Origin: Mycobacterium intracellulare ATCC 13950
GTDB taxonomy: Bacteria > Actinomycetota > Actinomycetes > Mycobacteriales > Mycobacteriaceae
DNA: 64,000 nt
Reading direction: 5' to 3'
NCBI RefSeq assembly: GCF_000277125.1
Contig: NC_016946.1
Coordinates: 5,332,001 to 5,396,000 of the forward strand
This document shows, one piece after another, positions 37,287 to 45,827 of this stretch; position 1 is the first letter of the stretch, and each line of letters starts with the position of its first letter. The notes under the pieces were generated by a model. The model searched no databases. It was not told where the DNA came from and worked only from the letters and a program-made list of their open reading frames with translations. The position numbers were made by a program, and so were the translations under genes.

Positions 37287-38774
37287 CTAGCCTCCCGGCT
37301 TCGCCGATGTCGTCACCACAGCCACCTTGCCCAGCGCCGGCACAGTGTCGCGCGCCAAAAGCGCTGCCTCCCGAGACAGCGCGGGACCCGCAGCGAAAGT
37401 CCGCAGCAGCGGCCAGGGCGCCTGGACCGCCGAGCCCGGATCAAGCCCGAGGGCCCGCAGCGTGGTCTCGTCGTTCGCGATCCCGAACCGAACCCCGTTG
37501 TCGGACACCCAGAACAGCGATTCACGCGAGTCCGAGGTGACCACGCCGCTGGTCGATGTCACGAAGTTCGCCGCGCCCGGCAACACCAGCACCTGGTTGG
37601 CGACTACCGATGCCGGGTCGTTGTCGTCACGCACCAAATGGACGATGCGGTTGTCCAGGTAGGACGGTGTCGGCAGGCCGCGCCCGTTATAGACCACGAC
37701 GCGCGCCCGCGGATCCGTCGACGCCTTCTCCCAGCCGACGCAGGTGGTCGGATCGGCCGCCGTGTCAATGAAATTCAGGCGCTTGGTCGGGTAGTAGTCG
37801 ACGGCCAGCGACGTCACCTCGGGGATGTTGACCAGCACGTCGGGGGTCACCACGCGCGGCGCCGTCGACCCGTAGGAGTTGGCGCTGCGCAACAGGTCGG
37901 CCACGAAGCTGGTGATCTTTTGCACGCCCTCGGGCAGCAGGACGTAGAACTGCTTGCCGCCGCTGGCGGTTTGGGCCTGCAGCACCGCGCCCACCTGTGA
38001 TCCCGAGACCCATGTCGACGGGGTCCCCGCCAGGGGCACTTGCGGGACGCCGAGCGGCTCGGTCGCCGGCAACGCGTCATACAGGGCCCGCGAAATCTCC
38101 ACCGGCAGCGTCACTCCCGGGTCGAGCCCCAGGCTCAGCGTGACCGCCCGGTTGACCGGATCGATCTGGGAGCGTTTGCCGCCCCAGATGACAAAGGTGT
38201 TGCCCTCGAACGTGACCAGCAGCCCGGCGTCGTCGCGCAGCGGAGTGGCGCGATCGTAGGCGTCGAGCTGGCCGGCGATCGAGGTCACCACGGGCCTTTC
38301 CGGGCTGCGCGGGCGTCCGGCGGTGTCGCACACCGCCCAGGCCGAGGTGGCGCCCCGATGGACCGGCATCGCCGCCGGCGCGCCGGGGATACCGACCAGT
38401 GGCCCGGTCGGATACTTCGCTATCTCAGCGGGTTTCACCCACGTCGGCTGGTTCGCCGTTCCCGTCGCCAGCCGCGCGGAGGTCAAATTCAACGCCGGGT
38501 AGAGCCGACCGTCGATCTTGGCGTAGAGCGCCCCGGAGTCGCGGTCGCCGATGATCGCCGAATCGCCCACGATGCCAGTGGGTTTCAGCACGTTCAGCAG
38601 AAGCATCCAGCCCGAGGCGATAGCCACGAGGAGTATGGACAGCATCAGCGCGGCCGTCTGCTTGCGGTCGTCGTGTTTCATGCGGACCGAGAACCGGGTG
38701 GTCGCCGCCCGCAGCCGCCGGTTGTAGAACAGGTGCCCGGAGTTCTGGTCGCGATTAGACAAACTCAGCGGCAT
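37287..38774 (-). CDS. eccB2: Type VII secretion protein EccB (ESX-2-like)
   Basis: A 495-residue EccB with a short cytosolic N-terminus (NRDQNSGHLFYNRRLRAATT), one membrane helix at about 42-62 (AALMLSILLVAIASGWMLLL) and a large periplasmic part of repeat domains around a core (LVTFEGNTFVIWGGKRSQID near 190). Two conserved cysteines (AWAVCDT and TTCVGW) can form the family disulfide. The length matches what I recall for M. tuberculosis EccB2. ATG 38774 is 2 bases after the Rv3896c-like stop. It forms the inner-membrane ring with EccC and needs EccD and EccE from elsewhere. Confidence 0.92.
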   Translation of the reverse strand: MPLSLSNRDQNSGHLFYNRRLRAATTRFSVRMKHDDRKQTAALMLSILLVAIASGWMLLLNVLKPTGIVGDSAIIGDRDSGALYAKIDGRLYPALNLTSARLATGTANQPTWVKPAEIAKYPTGPLVGIPGAPAAMPVHRGATSAWAVCDTAGRPRSPERPVVTSIAGQLDAYDRATPLRDDAGLLVTFEGNTFVIWGGKRSQIDPVNRAVTLSLGLDPGVTLPVEISRALYDALPATEPLGVPQVPLAGTPSTWVSGSQVGAVLQAQTASGGKQFYVLLPEGVQKITSFVADLLRSANSYGSTAPRVVTPDVLVNIPEVTSLAVDYYPTKRLNFIDTAADPTTCVGWEKASTDPRARVVVYNGRGLPTPSYLDNRIVHLVRDDNDPASVVANQVLVLPGAANFVTSTSGVVTSDSRESLFWVSDNGVRFGIANDETTLRALGLDPGSAVQAPWPLLRTFAAGPALSREAALLARDTVPALGKVAVVTTSAKPGG

Positions 38775-38776
38775 GC

Positions 38777-39631
38777 TCAGTACCCCTTGGGTGATCGGCG
38801 AGGATCGGCCTGCTGAATCCGATCGGCGAGATTCGACGCGTCGACCGCGACCCCGTAGCGGCCCATCGCGTAGTTGATGAACGCGCATGCCTGCGCGACG
38901 AGGTTGTGAATGTCGCGCGAGGTCCCTGGCTGGTGGTAGGCCGCGAACGTGGGCGCGATGAATTGAAAGGCACCCTTGCTGGGGGTTCCCCGCGCCGCGT
39001 TGGAATCCCAGTTGTTGATCGCGTTTGCGTTGTAATTGGACTCGCGGCGGGCGACCAGGTCCATCCCGCGTTCCCAGCGGGCGCGCGCCGCCGGGTCATG
39101 AATGCCTTTGATATCCAGCGCTTTACGGATGGCCGCCAAGACCGCCTGGCGCCCGCTCGCGTGATTTCCGTGCATCGAGCGCCTCTGCGGGTAGTGCAGG
39201 CGTCGCAATCGGTGCGCGAGCAGCTTTGCGCGCCGTCGTGCTTTGGTGACGTGGCGGTGTTGGGTGCGCAGCCGTGTCGCCGTGCGCGCCATGGCTTCCC
39301 GCCGGCCCATCGGCGTATCGGCGGCCGGGGTCACGTCCGATTCGGCGGCTTCGAGCACCGCGCGCGTCGCCGCCCGAGCGTGCACGTGATCGGCGCGCGC
39401 CGCCGCGATGATGTCCCCCACCGTCCGGTCGGCGTGGCTTGAGTGGTTCAGCAGTTTTATCGAGGCGCCCGAGCGTGCGGACGCCGTTTTCGGCAGCCCC
39501 GCGGCGTGGCGCGCTATCGCGTGCGTCTGCTCCGCCACGTCACCGATGTGCGGGCTGATCGGGGTGCCCGCGAACAGGTTGTGGGCGCGGACCAATGCCG
39601 CGACCGCTTGCATTCTCGGGGGATCGGTCAT
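38777..39631 (-). CDS. Rv3896c-like protein with transglycosylase SLT-like domain
   Basis: A 284-residue protein. The first 100 residues are helical and resemble an ESX-type hairpin (VAALVRAHNLFAGTPISPHI). A very basic linker (about 120-165) follows, then a lytic-transglycosylase/lysozyme-like domain with candidate catalytic Glu in ARRESNYNANAINNWDSN and the conserved GAFQFIAPTFAAYHQ. Such domains cut peptidoglycan, useful for passing a secretion apparatus through the wall. No signal peptide is seen, so it would itself be an ESX substrate or act as a chaperoned enzyme. ATG 39631 is chosen; the frame is open further upstream without a good start. Confidence 0.75.
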   Translation of the reverse strand: MTDPPRMQAVAALVRAHNLFAGTPISPHIGDVAEQTHAIARHAAGLPKTASARSGASIKLLNHSSHADRTVGDIIAAARADHVHARAATRAVLEAAESDVTPAADTPMGRREAMARTATRLRTQHRHVTKARRRAKLLAHRLRRLHYPQRRSMHGNHASGRQAVLAAIRKALDIKGIHDPAARARWERGMDLVARRESNYNANAINNWDSNAARGTPSKGAFQFIAPTFAAYHQPGTSRDIHNLVAQACAFINYAMGRYGVAVDASNLADRIQQADPRRSPKGY

Positions 39632-39886
39632 CGACGTCCCCGCCCCAATCCACCTGTGCGCCGCCACGGCGCCGCATCCTTGCCGGACACTCGAGCTAGT
39701 ACTCCCACACCCTCCTGGCCGCGGATTCCGCGGTCGCTGCAGACGTACCTCATAGCATGCACGTATCGACAGTTCTGCTGTCAATAACGGGCAACCCAAT
39801 ATGACTTGGGGCCGGCCGGCCGCGATTACGTAGCGACCCTACTGCCGGACGGACTACCGAACCACTCACCTATCGGTCGGTTGGGA
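39632..39886. other. Intergenic region in the ESX locus
   Basis: About 255 bases between the 303-residue Esp-like gene and the Rv3896c-like gene on the minus strand. I see no gene here. A small imperfect inverted repeat (CGACAG-N5-CTGTCA, near 39767-39783) is present. A promoter for the Rv3896c-eccB-eccC unit would have to be here. Confidence 0.35.
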
Positions 39887-40798
39887 CTAGTCCTTCGGCT
39901 CGTCCTCGGACGGCATGATCACGATCCGGCGATTGGGCCTGTTGGTGACCACCGTCGGCTTGGCCTCGCCGGATTTGCTGCCCGGGGCGCTCGGCGGGAC
40001 CGTCAGGCGGCCCTTGACCGGCTGGCCGTTGGGCACGCCCGGGGCGGTCACCCGCTTCTCGACCGGCTTGTCCTTATTGCCGCCTTCACCACCGGCGCCC
40101 ATCGCACCCGGCGGCATCATCGGCATCCCGGTCATTCCCGTCTGTCCGGGCATGGCGGGCATGCCACCGGTTGCCGGCATTATCGGGGCCTTCGCGCCGG
40201 CTGGCGTCGTCGGTGGCGACGATGTCGGCACTGGCGGCGGGCCCAGTGAGCTGGCCGGAACCGTGCCGCCACCGCCGAGGCCGGCGCCGCCGCCGGAACC
40301 GCCGCCGAGTCCGGCGCCGCCGGATCCGACACTGTCGACCAGGTGCGCGCTGTCGGCGAGGGAGGCGGCGCCGTGCGCACCTTGAACGGCGCTCATCAGC
40401 GGCTGGAGCGCGCTCTGGCCGGCCTGCATCGCCTGCTGGGGAAGCTGGGTCATCGGCCCCATGACGCCGCCCATTGCGCCGCCCATGGCGCCGGTCACGC
40501 TGGACAGCATTTGCTGGATCATCTGCATCTCTTGCTGCCCGTTTGCCTCATTGGCCGGGAACTTCGCCGCGGCGTCGGCGGCGTGCGCGCGGCGATCCGC
40601 GTCGGCCGCTTCGGCATCGGCGGCGTCTTGCGGGACGCCGGCGTTGCCGGCTGCTCCGACCATCCCGTGCCCACCGTCTGCGGGCGAGGCGCCGCCAGGC
40701 GGAATTGGGAACGGCGTCGGGATATACGCTGGGGGTCCGCTGCCTAGCCCCAAAGTAGTTTGCAAGTCGGATCGGATGGGTCCCCCGGGAGTACCCAC
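39887..40798 (-). CDS. Gly/Pro/Met-rich ESX-associated (Esp-like) protein
   Basis: A 303-residue, low-complexity protein. An Ala-rich helical part (about 55-90, DAEAADADRRAHAADAAAKF) precedes a Met/Gly-rich amphipathic stretch (MLSSVTGAMGGAMGGVMGPM), a Gly/Ser linker and a Pro-rich tail with a basic end (RPNRRIVIMPSEDE). It has no signal peptide or membrane helix. The composition resembles the C-terminal parts of ESX-1-associated Esp proteins. GTG 40798 has a strong GGAGGTGAG ahead. It is probably a secreted or chaperone-bound substrate of the system; the homology is compositional, so confidence in function is low. Confidence 0.65.
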   Translation of the reverse strand: MGTPGGPIRSDLQTTLGLGSGPPAYIPTPFPIPPGGASPADGGHGMVGAAGNAGVPQDAADAEAADADRRAHAADAAAKFPANEANGQQEMQMIQQMLSSVTGAMGGAMGGVMGPMTQLPQQAMQAGQSALQPLMSAVQGAHGAASLADSAHLVDSVGSGGAGLGGGSGGGAGLGGGGTVPASSLGPPPVPTSSPPTTPAGAKAPIMPATGGMPAMPGQTGMTGMPMMPPGAMGAGGEGGNKDKPVEKRVTAPGVPNGQPVKGRLTVPPSAPGSKSGEAKPTVVTNRPNRRIVIMPSEDEPKD

Positions 40799-40924
40799 AA
40801 TCTCACCTCCACCCCAATCGGAGAGCGCGCGGACGTTCGAGGCTTATCTAGGCGCTACCGATTACTCGTACCGCCATTTTGGCATAAGACGCCGCGAACG
40901 GTATTCACCCGAGAATGCGGGCCG

Positions 40925-43204
40925 CTACGAACCGCTGCGGTGGCTGATCGCCTCGAACCAGGCCAGATGGTAATTGGTGAGATACTCGTGCCCATCGATC
41001 AACGCCTCAATCGCCGCTAAAAGCATCCAATCGCCGACCGCCGCTGGATCGTGATTGGGATATGCACTCATGACCGAGTGCTGAATGTCGGCGACGCATT
41101 CGTGCAACATCTCGATTTCGCTTTCCAGCACACCCGTCTTTCGCACCGCGGGCGCGGCAACGGCCTGCGCAATCCGCGGTAGTCCGTCGCGACGGCGGAC
41201 CGCTTCGACCAGGGTGGGCCCGAGTTCGTCGACTTGGGGCGCGGCCGAGCGCGCCGGCCGGTCGCCACTGAGCGCGGGTTCGTCGGAACCCGGTTCTGCG
41301 ACATAGGTGTTGGCGTGGTGCGCGGCCGCGACCGTGATGGCGCCGAGCAGGTCGACGACGTTGGCGTCATGGCGCCGCGCCGACGGCTCGAGCAGGGATA
41401 CGTGGGCGGGCAACCGGACGTGGGGCGGAATCCACCCTCCTGCGAGGTCGGTGACGAGCAGCGTGGTGGTGCCGTCGTCGCGGAGCCCCGCTGCCCATGA
41501 CAGGCGCGGCTCCTGGCGGGCGACCGCATCAACGAGCCGCTGGAGCCGCTGCTGTTCGGCAGCCCTTGCGGATGTCGCGCCGGCGGTCGCGCCCGTTGCC
41601 GCGGACGCAGCCGATGCGCTGGCCATCGCTGACGAGCCCGTGCCGGCCTGCGCGGCGGCCGCCCCGGATGCCGTGCGCTCCACCGGCGAGACCAGCGGTC
41701 CGCCCGCCGAGGGGGACGACGCCGGCGACGGTGCTACCGGCGCGCCCGAGATCGGACCAGCCGGGGCGGACGGCATCGATGGCGGCGTCACAACGGGCGG
41801 ACGTAGGTCAGAGCCGTAGGCGGGCAACGATCCTGATGGGATGGAGGACCCACCAACTGGCGCCGCGGACGACGACCACGAACTACCGGTCATGACCGCC
41901 GGCGCTACTGAAGTGGTTCCGCCAGTTGTCATTGGCGCGGGCGCCGCGGGTGGCGGCGCGTCGACGGGAGGCGTTGCCGCGACGAATGCTCCCGCGCTGG
42001 GCACGGTTGGAGCAACTGCCGGTACACCCTGGGCAGTTTGGGGCGCCCCGCCATCGAACGCGTTAAAGGCCCCCGCTGAAAACGCTTGCCCCCCAGGACC
42101 TGTCGATTGGCCCGTGGCGAAGCCGGACGTGAAAGATTGAGCTAGGTTGGGCTGAGCGCCTTGGCCGAGGCCGGCTGGTGAGATGGACATACCGCCGCTT
42201 TGTACGCCTGGCATCCCTGGCGAGACGGTTCCGCCGCCGCCGTGCGTTAACCCGGCGGCCGGCAGTGGCGCTGGACCACTGCCCGGGCCGCCACCCCCGC
42301 CAACAACCGCATGCGCGGGGCCTGATCCACCACCAGCCGTGCCACCCGAACCACCGCCTCCGCCACCAACAACCGCATGCGACGGTCCTTGCGTACCACC
42401 ACCCGCGCCGCTCCCAGGGCCACCCGAACCACCGCCGCCATGACCAACGACCGGATGCACGTGGACTGATCCGGCGCCACCCGATTCACCACCGCTGCCA
42501 CCAACTACAGCGTCCGAGGGTCCTTGCGTACTACCGCCCGTGCTGCCCCCGGAACCACCCGAACCGCCTTCGCCGCCGCCTTTGCCGCTAGCACCACCAA
42601 CGGCGGATTTAAGGTCGCTTTCGCTGATCTGGGGAGGTGGCGAAGCGTCGTCGGTGTTGAAGCCGTTTGCGCGTGCCCAACTCCGAGCATCGCCGCCCGC
42701 ACCGTCAGCGTCGAGGATTTTTTGCGTCGCTGCCATCATCTTGTCGATGGCGTCCCGACTAGCGTTGGCACCATCGGCGTTGCAGCGCGCCTGCACCGCT
42801 TGTATTTCCGCTAGCTTCTGCGGAGGCAGCTTCTTCGATGCGAGGATGTCATTGATCTCTTTGTTGCCCGAATCCGCAATGTCTGTTAATCGACTTCGCA
42901 AATAGTCAGTGGCATCAGCGGCAGAATTGAAGGCTGACGCCTTAATTTGATACTTCTCCGCCAGATCCATGTGAAATTTCTCGCCCTGCCGGAATCGGTG
43001 TACAAGGTCGTCCGCCGTATGACCCAAATTGTGCGCCGCGAACAATGTCCACTGCGTGCGCAGAGACTGCGAATAGAGCTGCTGCTCGGCACATGCTTCA
43101 CTCCAGTGTTGGGCGCCGGCCCGGAGAGCCGACGATGGCGCTGGCCACCACGGTCCAATTAGTGCAGCCGTCCAGGTGCCGGGTGGAAGGTCAACCGCCA
43201 CCAC
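40925..43204 (-). CDS. Rv3899c-like ESX-associated protein with expanded Gly-rich linker
   Basis: A 759-residue protein in three parts. Residues 1-195 form a helical domain (SALRAGAQHWSEACAEQQLY, AEKYQIKASAFNSAADATDY) of the kind that pairs in ESX substrates. About 200-540 is a Gly/Ser/Pro-rich linker with repeated AVVGG units. About 555-759 is a folded C-terminus (LSWAAGLRDDGTTTLLVTDL, VSLLEPSARRHDANVVDLLG) that matches my memory of the DUF5632/DUF5631 region of Rv3899c and EspK-like proteins. The M. tuberculosis protein is about 410 residues, so the linker is greatly enlarged. GTG 43204 overlaps the preceding gene by 14 bases. Confidence 0.75.
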   Translation of the reverse strand: MVAVDLPPGTWTAALIGPWWPAPSSALRAGAQHWSEACAEQQLYSQSLRTQWTLFAAHNLGHTADDLVHRFRQGEKFHMDLAEKYQIKASAFNSAADATDYLRSRLTDIADSGNKEINDILASKKLPPQKLAEIQAVQARCNADGANASRDAIDKMMAATQKILDADGAGGDARSWARANGFNTDDASPPPQISESDLKSAVGGASGKGGGEGGSGGSGGSTGGSTQGPSDAVVGGSGGESGGAGSVHVHPVVGHGGGGSGGPGSGAGGGTQGPSHAVVGGGGGGSGGTAGGGSGPAHAVVGGGGGPGSGPAPLPAAGLTHGGGGTVSPGMPGVQSGGMSISPAGLGQGAQPNLAQSFTSGFATGQSTGPGGQAFSAGAFNAFDGGAPQTAQGVPAVAPTVPSAGAFVAATPPVDAPPPAAPAPMTTGGTTSVAPAVMTGSSWSSSAAPVGGSSIPSGSLPAYGSDLRPPVVTPPSMPSAPAGPISGAPVAPSPASSPSAGGPLVSPVERTASGAAAAQAGTGSSAMASASAASAATGATAGATSARAAEQQRLQRLVDAVARQEPRLSWAAGLRDDGTTTLLVTDLAGGWIPPHVRLPAHVSLLEPSARRHDANVVDLLGAITVAAAHHANTYVAEPGSDEPALSGDRPARSAAPQVDELGPTLVEAVRRRDGLPRIAQAVAAPAVRKTGVLESEIEMLHECVADIQHSVMSAYPNHDPAAVGDWMLLAAIEALIDGHEYLTNYHLAWFEAISHRSGS
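42284..42530 (-). repeat. Degenerate AVVGG-type repeats in the Rv3899c-like linker
   Basis: At least four related units lie at residues about 225-307: GPSDAVVGGSGG, HPVVGHGGGGSGG, GPSHAVVGGGGGGSGG and GPAHAVVGGGGGPGSG. The DNA copies are visibly similar (each contains ACAACCGCATGC or a near variant), pointing to tandem duplication and slippage rather than simple Gly richness. Confidence 0.6.
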
Positions 43205-43712
43205 ATACCTGTTTCATTGCGGCATCTTTTGCTTTTCCGCCGTCGAGTGCGATCTGCCACACAGTGTCGGCGGCAACGCCGTTGGTGGCCTTCGCAGTGG
43301 CTGTGAGGTTCGCGGTAGCCAGGACGCGCGTGGCGTCGCGTGGTTGCGCGTGGGCTGGATCAGCGACCGCGTTCTTGGGCATTACCGAGGCGTCTGTCGT
43401 GGCGGTTCGAGCCTGTGCCTCGTCGCATCCGTTCGTGGAGGCCTGCAAGGCATGTGCGGCTAGCTCGTTTGTGTTGCACGGCTGCTGATGCGCGACGGCG
43501 GTACGGGTGGGCGCCGTACTAGTGGCCAGGGCCGAAGGTGAACCTGTCGACCGCGTCACTGCCACGATTAATGCAGCGACGGCCACCGCCGCCGTAATTA
43601 TCAGCGGTGGACGTGGGCGCGAAGTGGGCTGCCCGACATACGGTGGTGGCCAATTCCGTGCGCATAGCTCGGCCGGTCCCTGACGAAGGCCTGAAGGCCG
43701 GCCGCCCACCAT
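43191..43712 (-). CDS. Small single-pass membrane protein, paralogue A
   Basis: A 173-residue protein with a Pro-rich cytosolic N-terminus (NWPPPYVGQPTSRPRPPL), one membrane helix (LIITAAVAVAALIVAVTRS, about 42-62) and an extracytoplasmic helical domain with Cys in HQQPCNTNELAAHAL and at the end (AAMKQVCGGG). The Cys-x3-N/T-EL/KLA segment, the terminal CGG and the architecture are shared with the 44048 gene and the 44717 pseudogene, so the three are paralogues. ATG 43712 is fixed by AGGAGGAG just upstream. It probably acts with the ESX genes downstream, since such proteins (Rv3900c/Rv3901c-like) recur at ESX-2. Function unknown. Confidence 0.72.
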   Translation of the reverse strand: MVGGRPSGLRQGPAELCARNWPPPYVGQPTSRPRPPLIITAAVAVAALIVAVTRSTGSPSALATSTAPTRTAVAHQQPCNTNELAAHALQASTNGCDEAQARTATTDASVMPKNAVADPAHAQPRDATRVLATANLTATAKATNGVAADTVWQIALDGGKAKDAAMKQVCGGG

Positions 43713-44047
43713 GTCTCCTCCTGTCCGTCTGCTGGCACGGTGCGTAGCGTTTCCGCGTGCTCGTGCGCCGTATGGTTCCAATAGTGAGGCAGGCGTCGGT
43801 GTGGCAGCAATTCACTGCGCAGCGATGTGCCCCAGCTAGCCCTGGTACTGGACCTTCATCAGTAATGGGGTACACCTGCGGGCGGCACAGTCCACGGTCC
43901 TAGACCGCTAGAACATGGTATGCGTCTCGTGTCGATCGGTGGCAATGCTTTCCCTGACATAAACATTCGTGCGCCCTGCACGATTCGGAGACGGCCGAAC
44001 GCGCCCCTAACAATTCCAATGCTGCTCCCTGCCTACAGGGCTGAAAG
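43713..44047. other. Intergenic region upstream of paralogue A
   Basis: About 335 bases with no supported gene. CCAATAGTG at 43778-43786 (CACTATTGG on the coding strand) lies 66 bases before the paralogue A start. The same 9-mer lies 62 bases before paralogue B (44658-44666), and CCAACAGTC lies 58 bases before the pseudogene start (45251-45259). These look like duplicated promoter regions. Confidence 0.4.
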
Positions 44048-44596
44048 TCAGCTCCCACCGCACGCCTTCTTCATAATGGCATCTTTAGCGACGATGTCAT
44101 CGAGCGATCTTTGATACTCAGCGTCGGTGGCACCGCTGCTAACTGCATTCGACGTCCGGTACGCCGTTGCTAATTCACGCGCGGCGTCGCGAAGGTTTGT
44201 ATCAATAGCCGGGTCGGCAGCTCCGGCGTCCAGCATGCCCGCGGCATTCGATAGTGCGATGCGGGCCAGTGCTTTATCAGTTCCGTTCGTATCGATCTGA
44301 ACAGACCGCGCCGCCAGCTTGTATGTATCGCAGAGCTGCCGTTGAGACTTCGACACTTCGGCTTCTGTGTAGCTCGGCGGGGTGGTCCTAGTCGATGTGC
44401 CAGCCGTCACTGGACGTGCAAGGCTGACGATGAGTGCAGCGATCGCTATTAACGCCGCGATTCCGGCCAACATTACTGCCGGCCACATCCGCGAGTGTGG
44501 CGGTGGCTGAGTGGGAAATACGGGTGCCCACTGCGTCGGACCGAGCGGGCCGGCAGGCGGCCCGTCCCCGGGAGGTGGAGGCAAATGCCCCGCCAT
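44048..44596 (-). CDS. Small single-pass membrane protein, paralogue B
   Basis: A 182-residue protein: Pro-rich N-terminus (PPPPGDGPPAGPLGPTQWAP), membrane helix at about 38-62 (MLAGIAALIAIAALIVSLAR), then an external helical domain with QLCDTYKLAARSVQIDTNGT and a conserved end (IVAKDAIMKKACGGS). Two Cys (LCDT and KACGG) could pair outside the membrane. ATG 44596 has GAGGAGG 6 bases ahead. Its order and pattern match paralogue A and the adjacent pseudogene. It lies in the ESX-2-like locus and is inferred to be an envelope accessory factor. Confidence 0.75.
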   Translation of the reverse strand: MAGHLPPPPGDGPPAGPLGPTQWAPVFPTQPPPHSRMWPAVMLAGIAALIAIAALIVSLARPVTAGTSTRTTPPSYTEAEVSKSQRQLCDTYKLAARSVQIDTNGTDKALARIALSNAAGMLDAGAADPAIDTNLRDAARELATAYRTSNAVSSGATDAEYQRSLDDIVAKDAIMKKACGGS

Positions 44597-44716
44597 GCGT
44601 CCTCCTCAATCAATTAGCAAGTTCGACCGACTCGTCAAACTGTGTAGGCCACATGCCCCAATAGTGGAACAGCAATCCGAGCGATGAGCAATCACCCGGC
44701 GCGGCAGGGCGCAAAG

Positions 44717-45193
44717 TCAGCCGCCGCTACAGACTTTTTCATTGCTTTGTCCTTGGTATTGACATCATCGACCTCTGACCGAAGGACGGGATGATCGACT
44801 GCAGCGTGCTTCCCACGGCTATAACTTTCGTGTACGCAGCCGCTGGTGTTAGCGCAGCAGCGCGATCGCCGGATGGGATCGCCGGGTTCGCATCTACTGT
44901 CTGTTGAGGAACTACTGCCGCATTTGCGCTCGCAACTCCGGCCAACGCTCGACCGTCGCCGTTTGCGTCGATTGGACCTCGCGCACGGCCAACTTATAGG
45001 TATCGCACAACTTCTGATGCGCGGCGGCAGTCTGCTCCGGGGTATCGGAAGGGGCAACCGAGGTGGCCGCTGACTGACTGCTTGTGGATCGTGTCAGCGC
45101 GACAACGAGAGCTGCCTCGTCCAAGAAGTACGGCGACCGCAGCCAAGGCGGTGGGCCAAGCGTTGCTGCGGGCTGGATAAAATCCACCACCAT
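44717..45193 (-). pseudogene. Frameshifted third copy of the small membrane protein
   Basis: The three reading frames together rebuild a paralogue of the 44048 gene. It has an intact ribosome site (GGAGGACAC) and start MVVDFIQPAATLGPPPWL. The membrane helix then continues in another frame (TALAAVAVLL). The first frame resumes with ALVVALTRSTSS and KLCDTYKLAVREVQ. A shift leads to IDANGDGRALAGVASANAAV, another to VDDVNTKDKAMKK, and a last shift to the expected CSGG end and stop. At least four frame changes are needed. The paralogues read KLAARSVQIDTNG and KDAIMKKACGGS at the matching places, which makes decay, not chance, the explanation. Confidence 0.78.
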
Positions 45194-45368
45194 GTGTCCT
45201 CCATCGTTTGCAGCGGCCTTCAGGGCCCCGTTTCCCGGATGGGCTGCTGTCCAACAGTCGAGCAGCTAAGTAAGGGACATCAATCGATAACACGGAAGGC
45301 GTGCGTCGCCTCCGCGTGCAATTTTCATACAGCTCCACCACCGCCGACGCTGGCCGACGCTGAGGTCC

Positions 45369-45698
45369 TCAGGCGTTCAGCGCTGACGGGCCCGAACTCG
45401 GCCGCACCGCCTTCAGCTCCTCAGCGTTGTTCTGATCCATATTGGTGAACCCGTTGGCCGCGTGGTGTGCCTTCGTCCCGACACTGGTGAGCGTCTCGCT
45501 GTGTCCCTGCAGGTTTTTCACGTGCTGCCCGTGCGCGGTAGTCACGGCGTTGTGGAAGGAGTTGGCCGCTTCGAAGTCGCCGAACATCCCCGATTCCAGG
45601 GTTCCGCCGGCGAGGTGATCGGCCCCTTCTTGGGCGTGTCCACCAGCGCGGTGGGACTGGTTGCCTCCCGAGTGCAACTGCTCGGTATTGACGAACAT
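45369..45698 (-). CDS. DUF2563-like, Esx-sized small protein
   Basis: A 109-residue hydrophilic protein (FVNTEQLHSGGNQSHRAGGH, then NSFHNAVTTAHGQHVKNLQG and ETLTSVGTKAHHAANGFTNM). It looks like the mycobacterial DUF2563 family: about 100 residues, two predicted helices with a turn near GMFGDF, and no WXG motif. The size and hairpin resemble WXG100/LXG partner proteins of type VII substrates. ATG 45698 is set by GGAAGGAG 5 bases upstream. It follows the DUF1023 hydrolase gene, a position suited to a secretion partner of that protein (inference). Confidence 0.72.
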   Translation of the reverse strand: MFVNTEQLHSGGNQSHRAGGHAQEGADHLAGGTLESGMFGDFEAANSFHNAVTTAHGQHVKNLQGHSETLTSVGTKAHHAANGFTNMDQNNAEELKAVRPSSGPSALNA

Positions 45699-45827
45699 TG
45701 GCACTCCTTCCGAACTTCGACCGGTACGGCCTCTTATGGCCTAAAGGCCTTTTGACCAGCCTAAACGCAGGCCGGTCAGTGGTCAATTCACCGGGTGTCG
45801 GTCCGGCGAATCGCAGCCTCCATCGCC

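Noticed and set aside
42284..42530. Repeat array that could be read as a CRISPR
   Set aside because: The units are degenerate, of unequal length, in frame within a Gly-rich protein, and there are no cas genes.
45705..45827. Hairpin near AAAGGCCTTT as a terminator after the DUF1023 gene
   Set aside because: The short palindrome has no following T-run on the minus strand, and the loop alternatives are weak.
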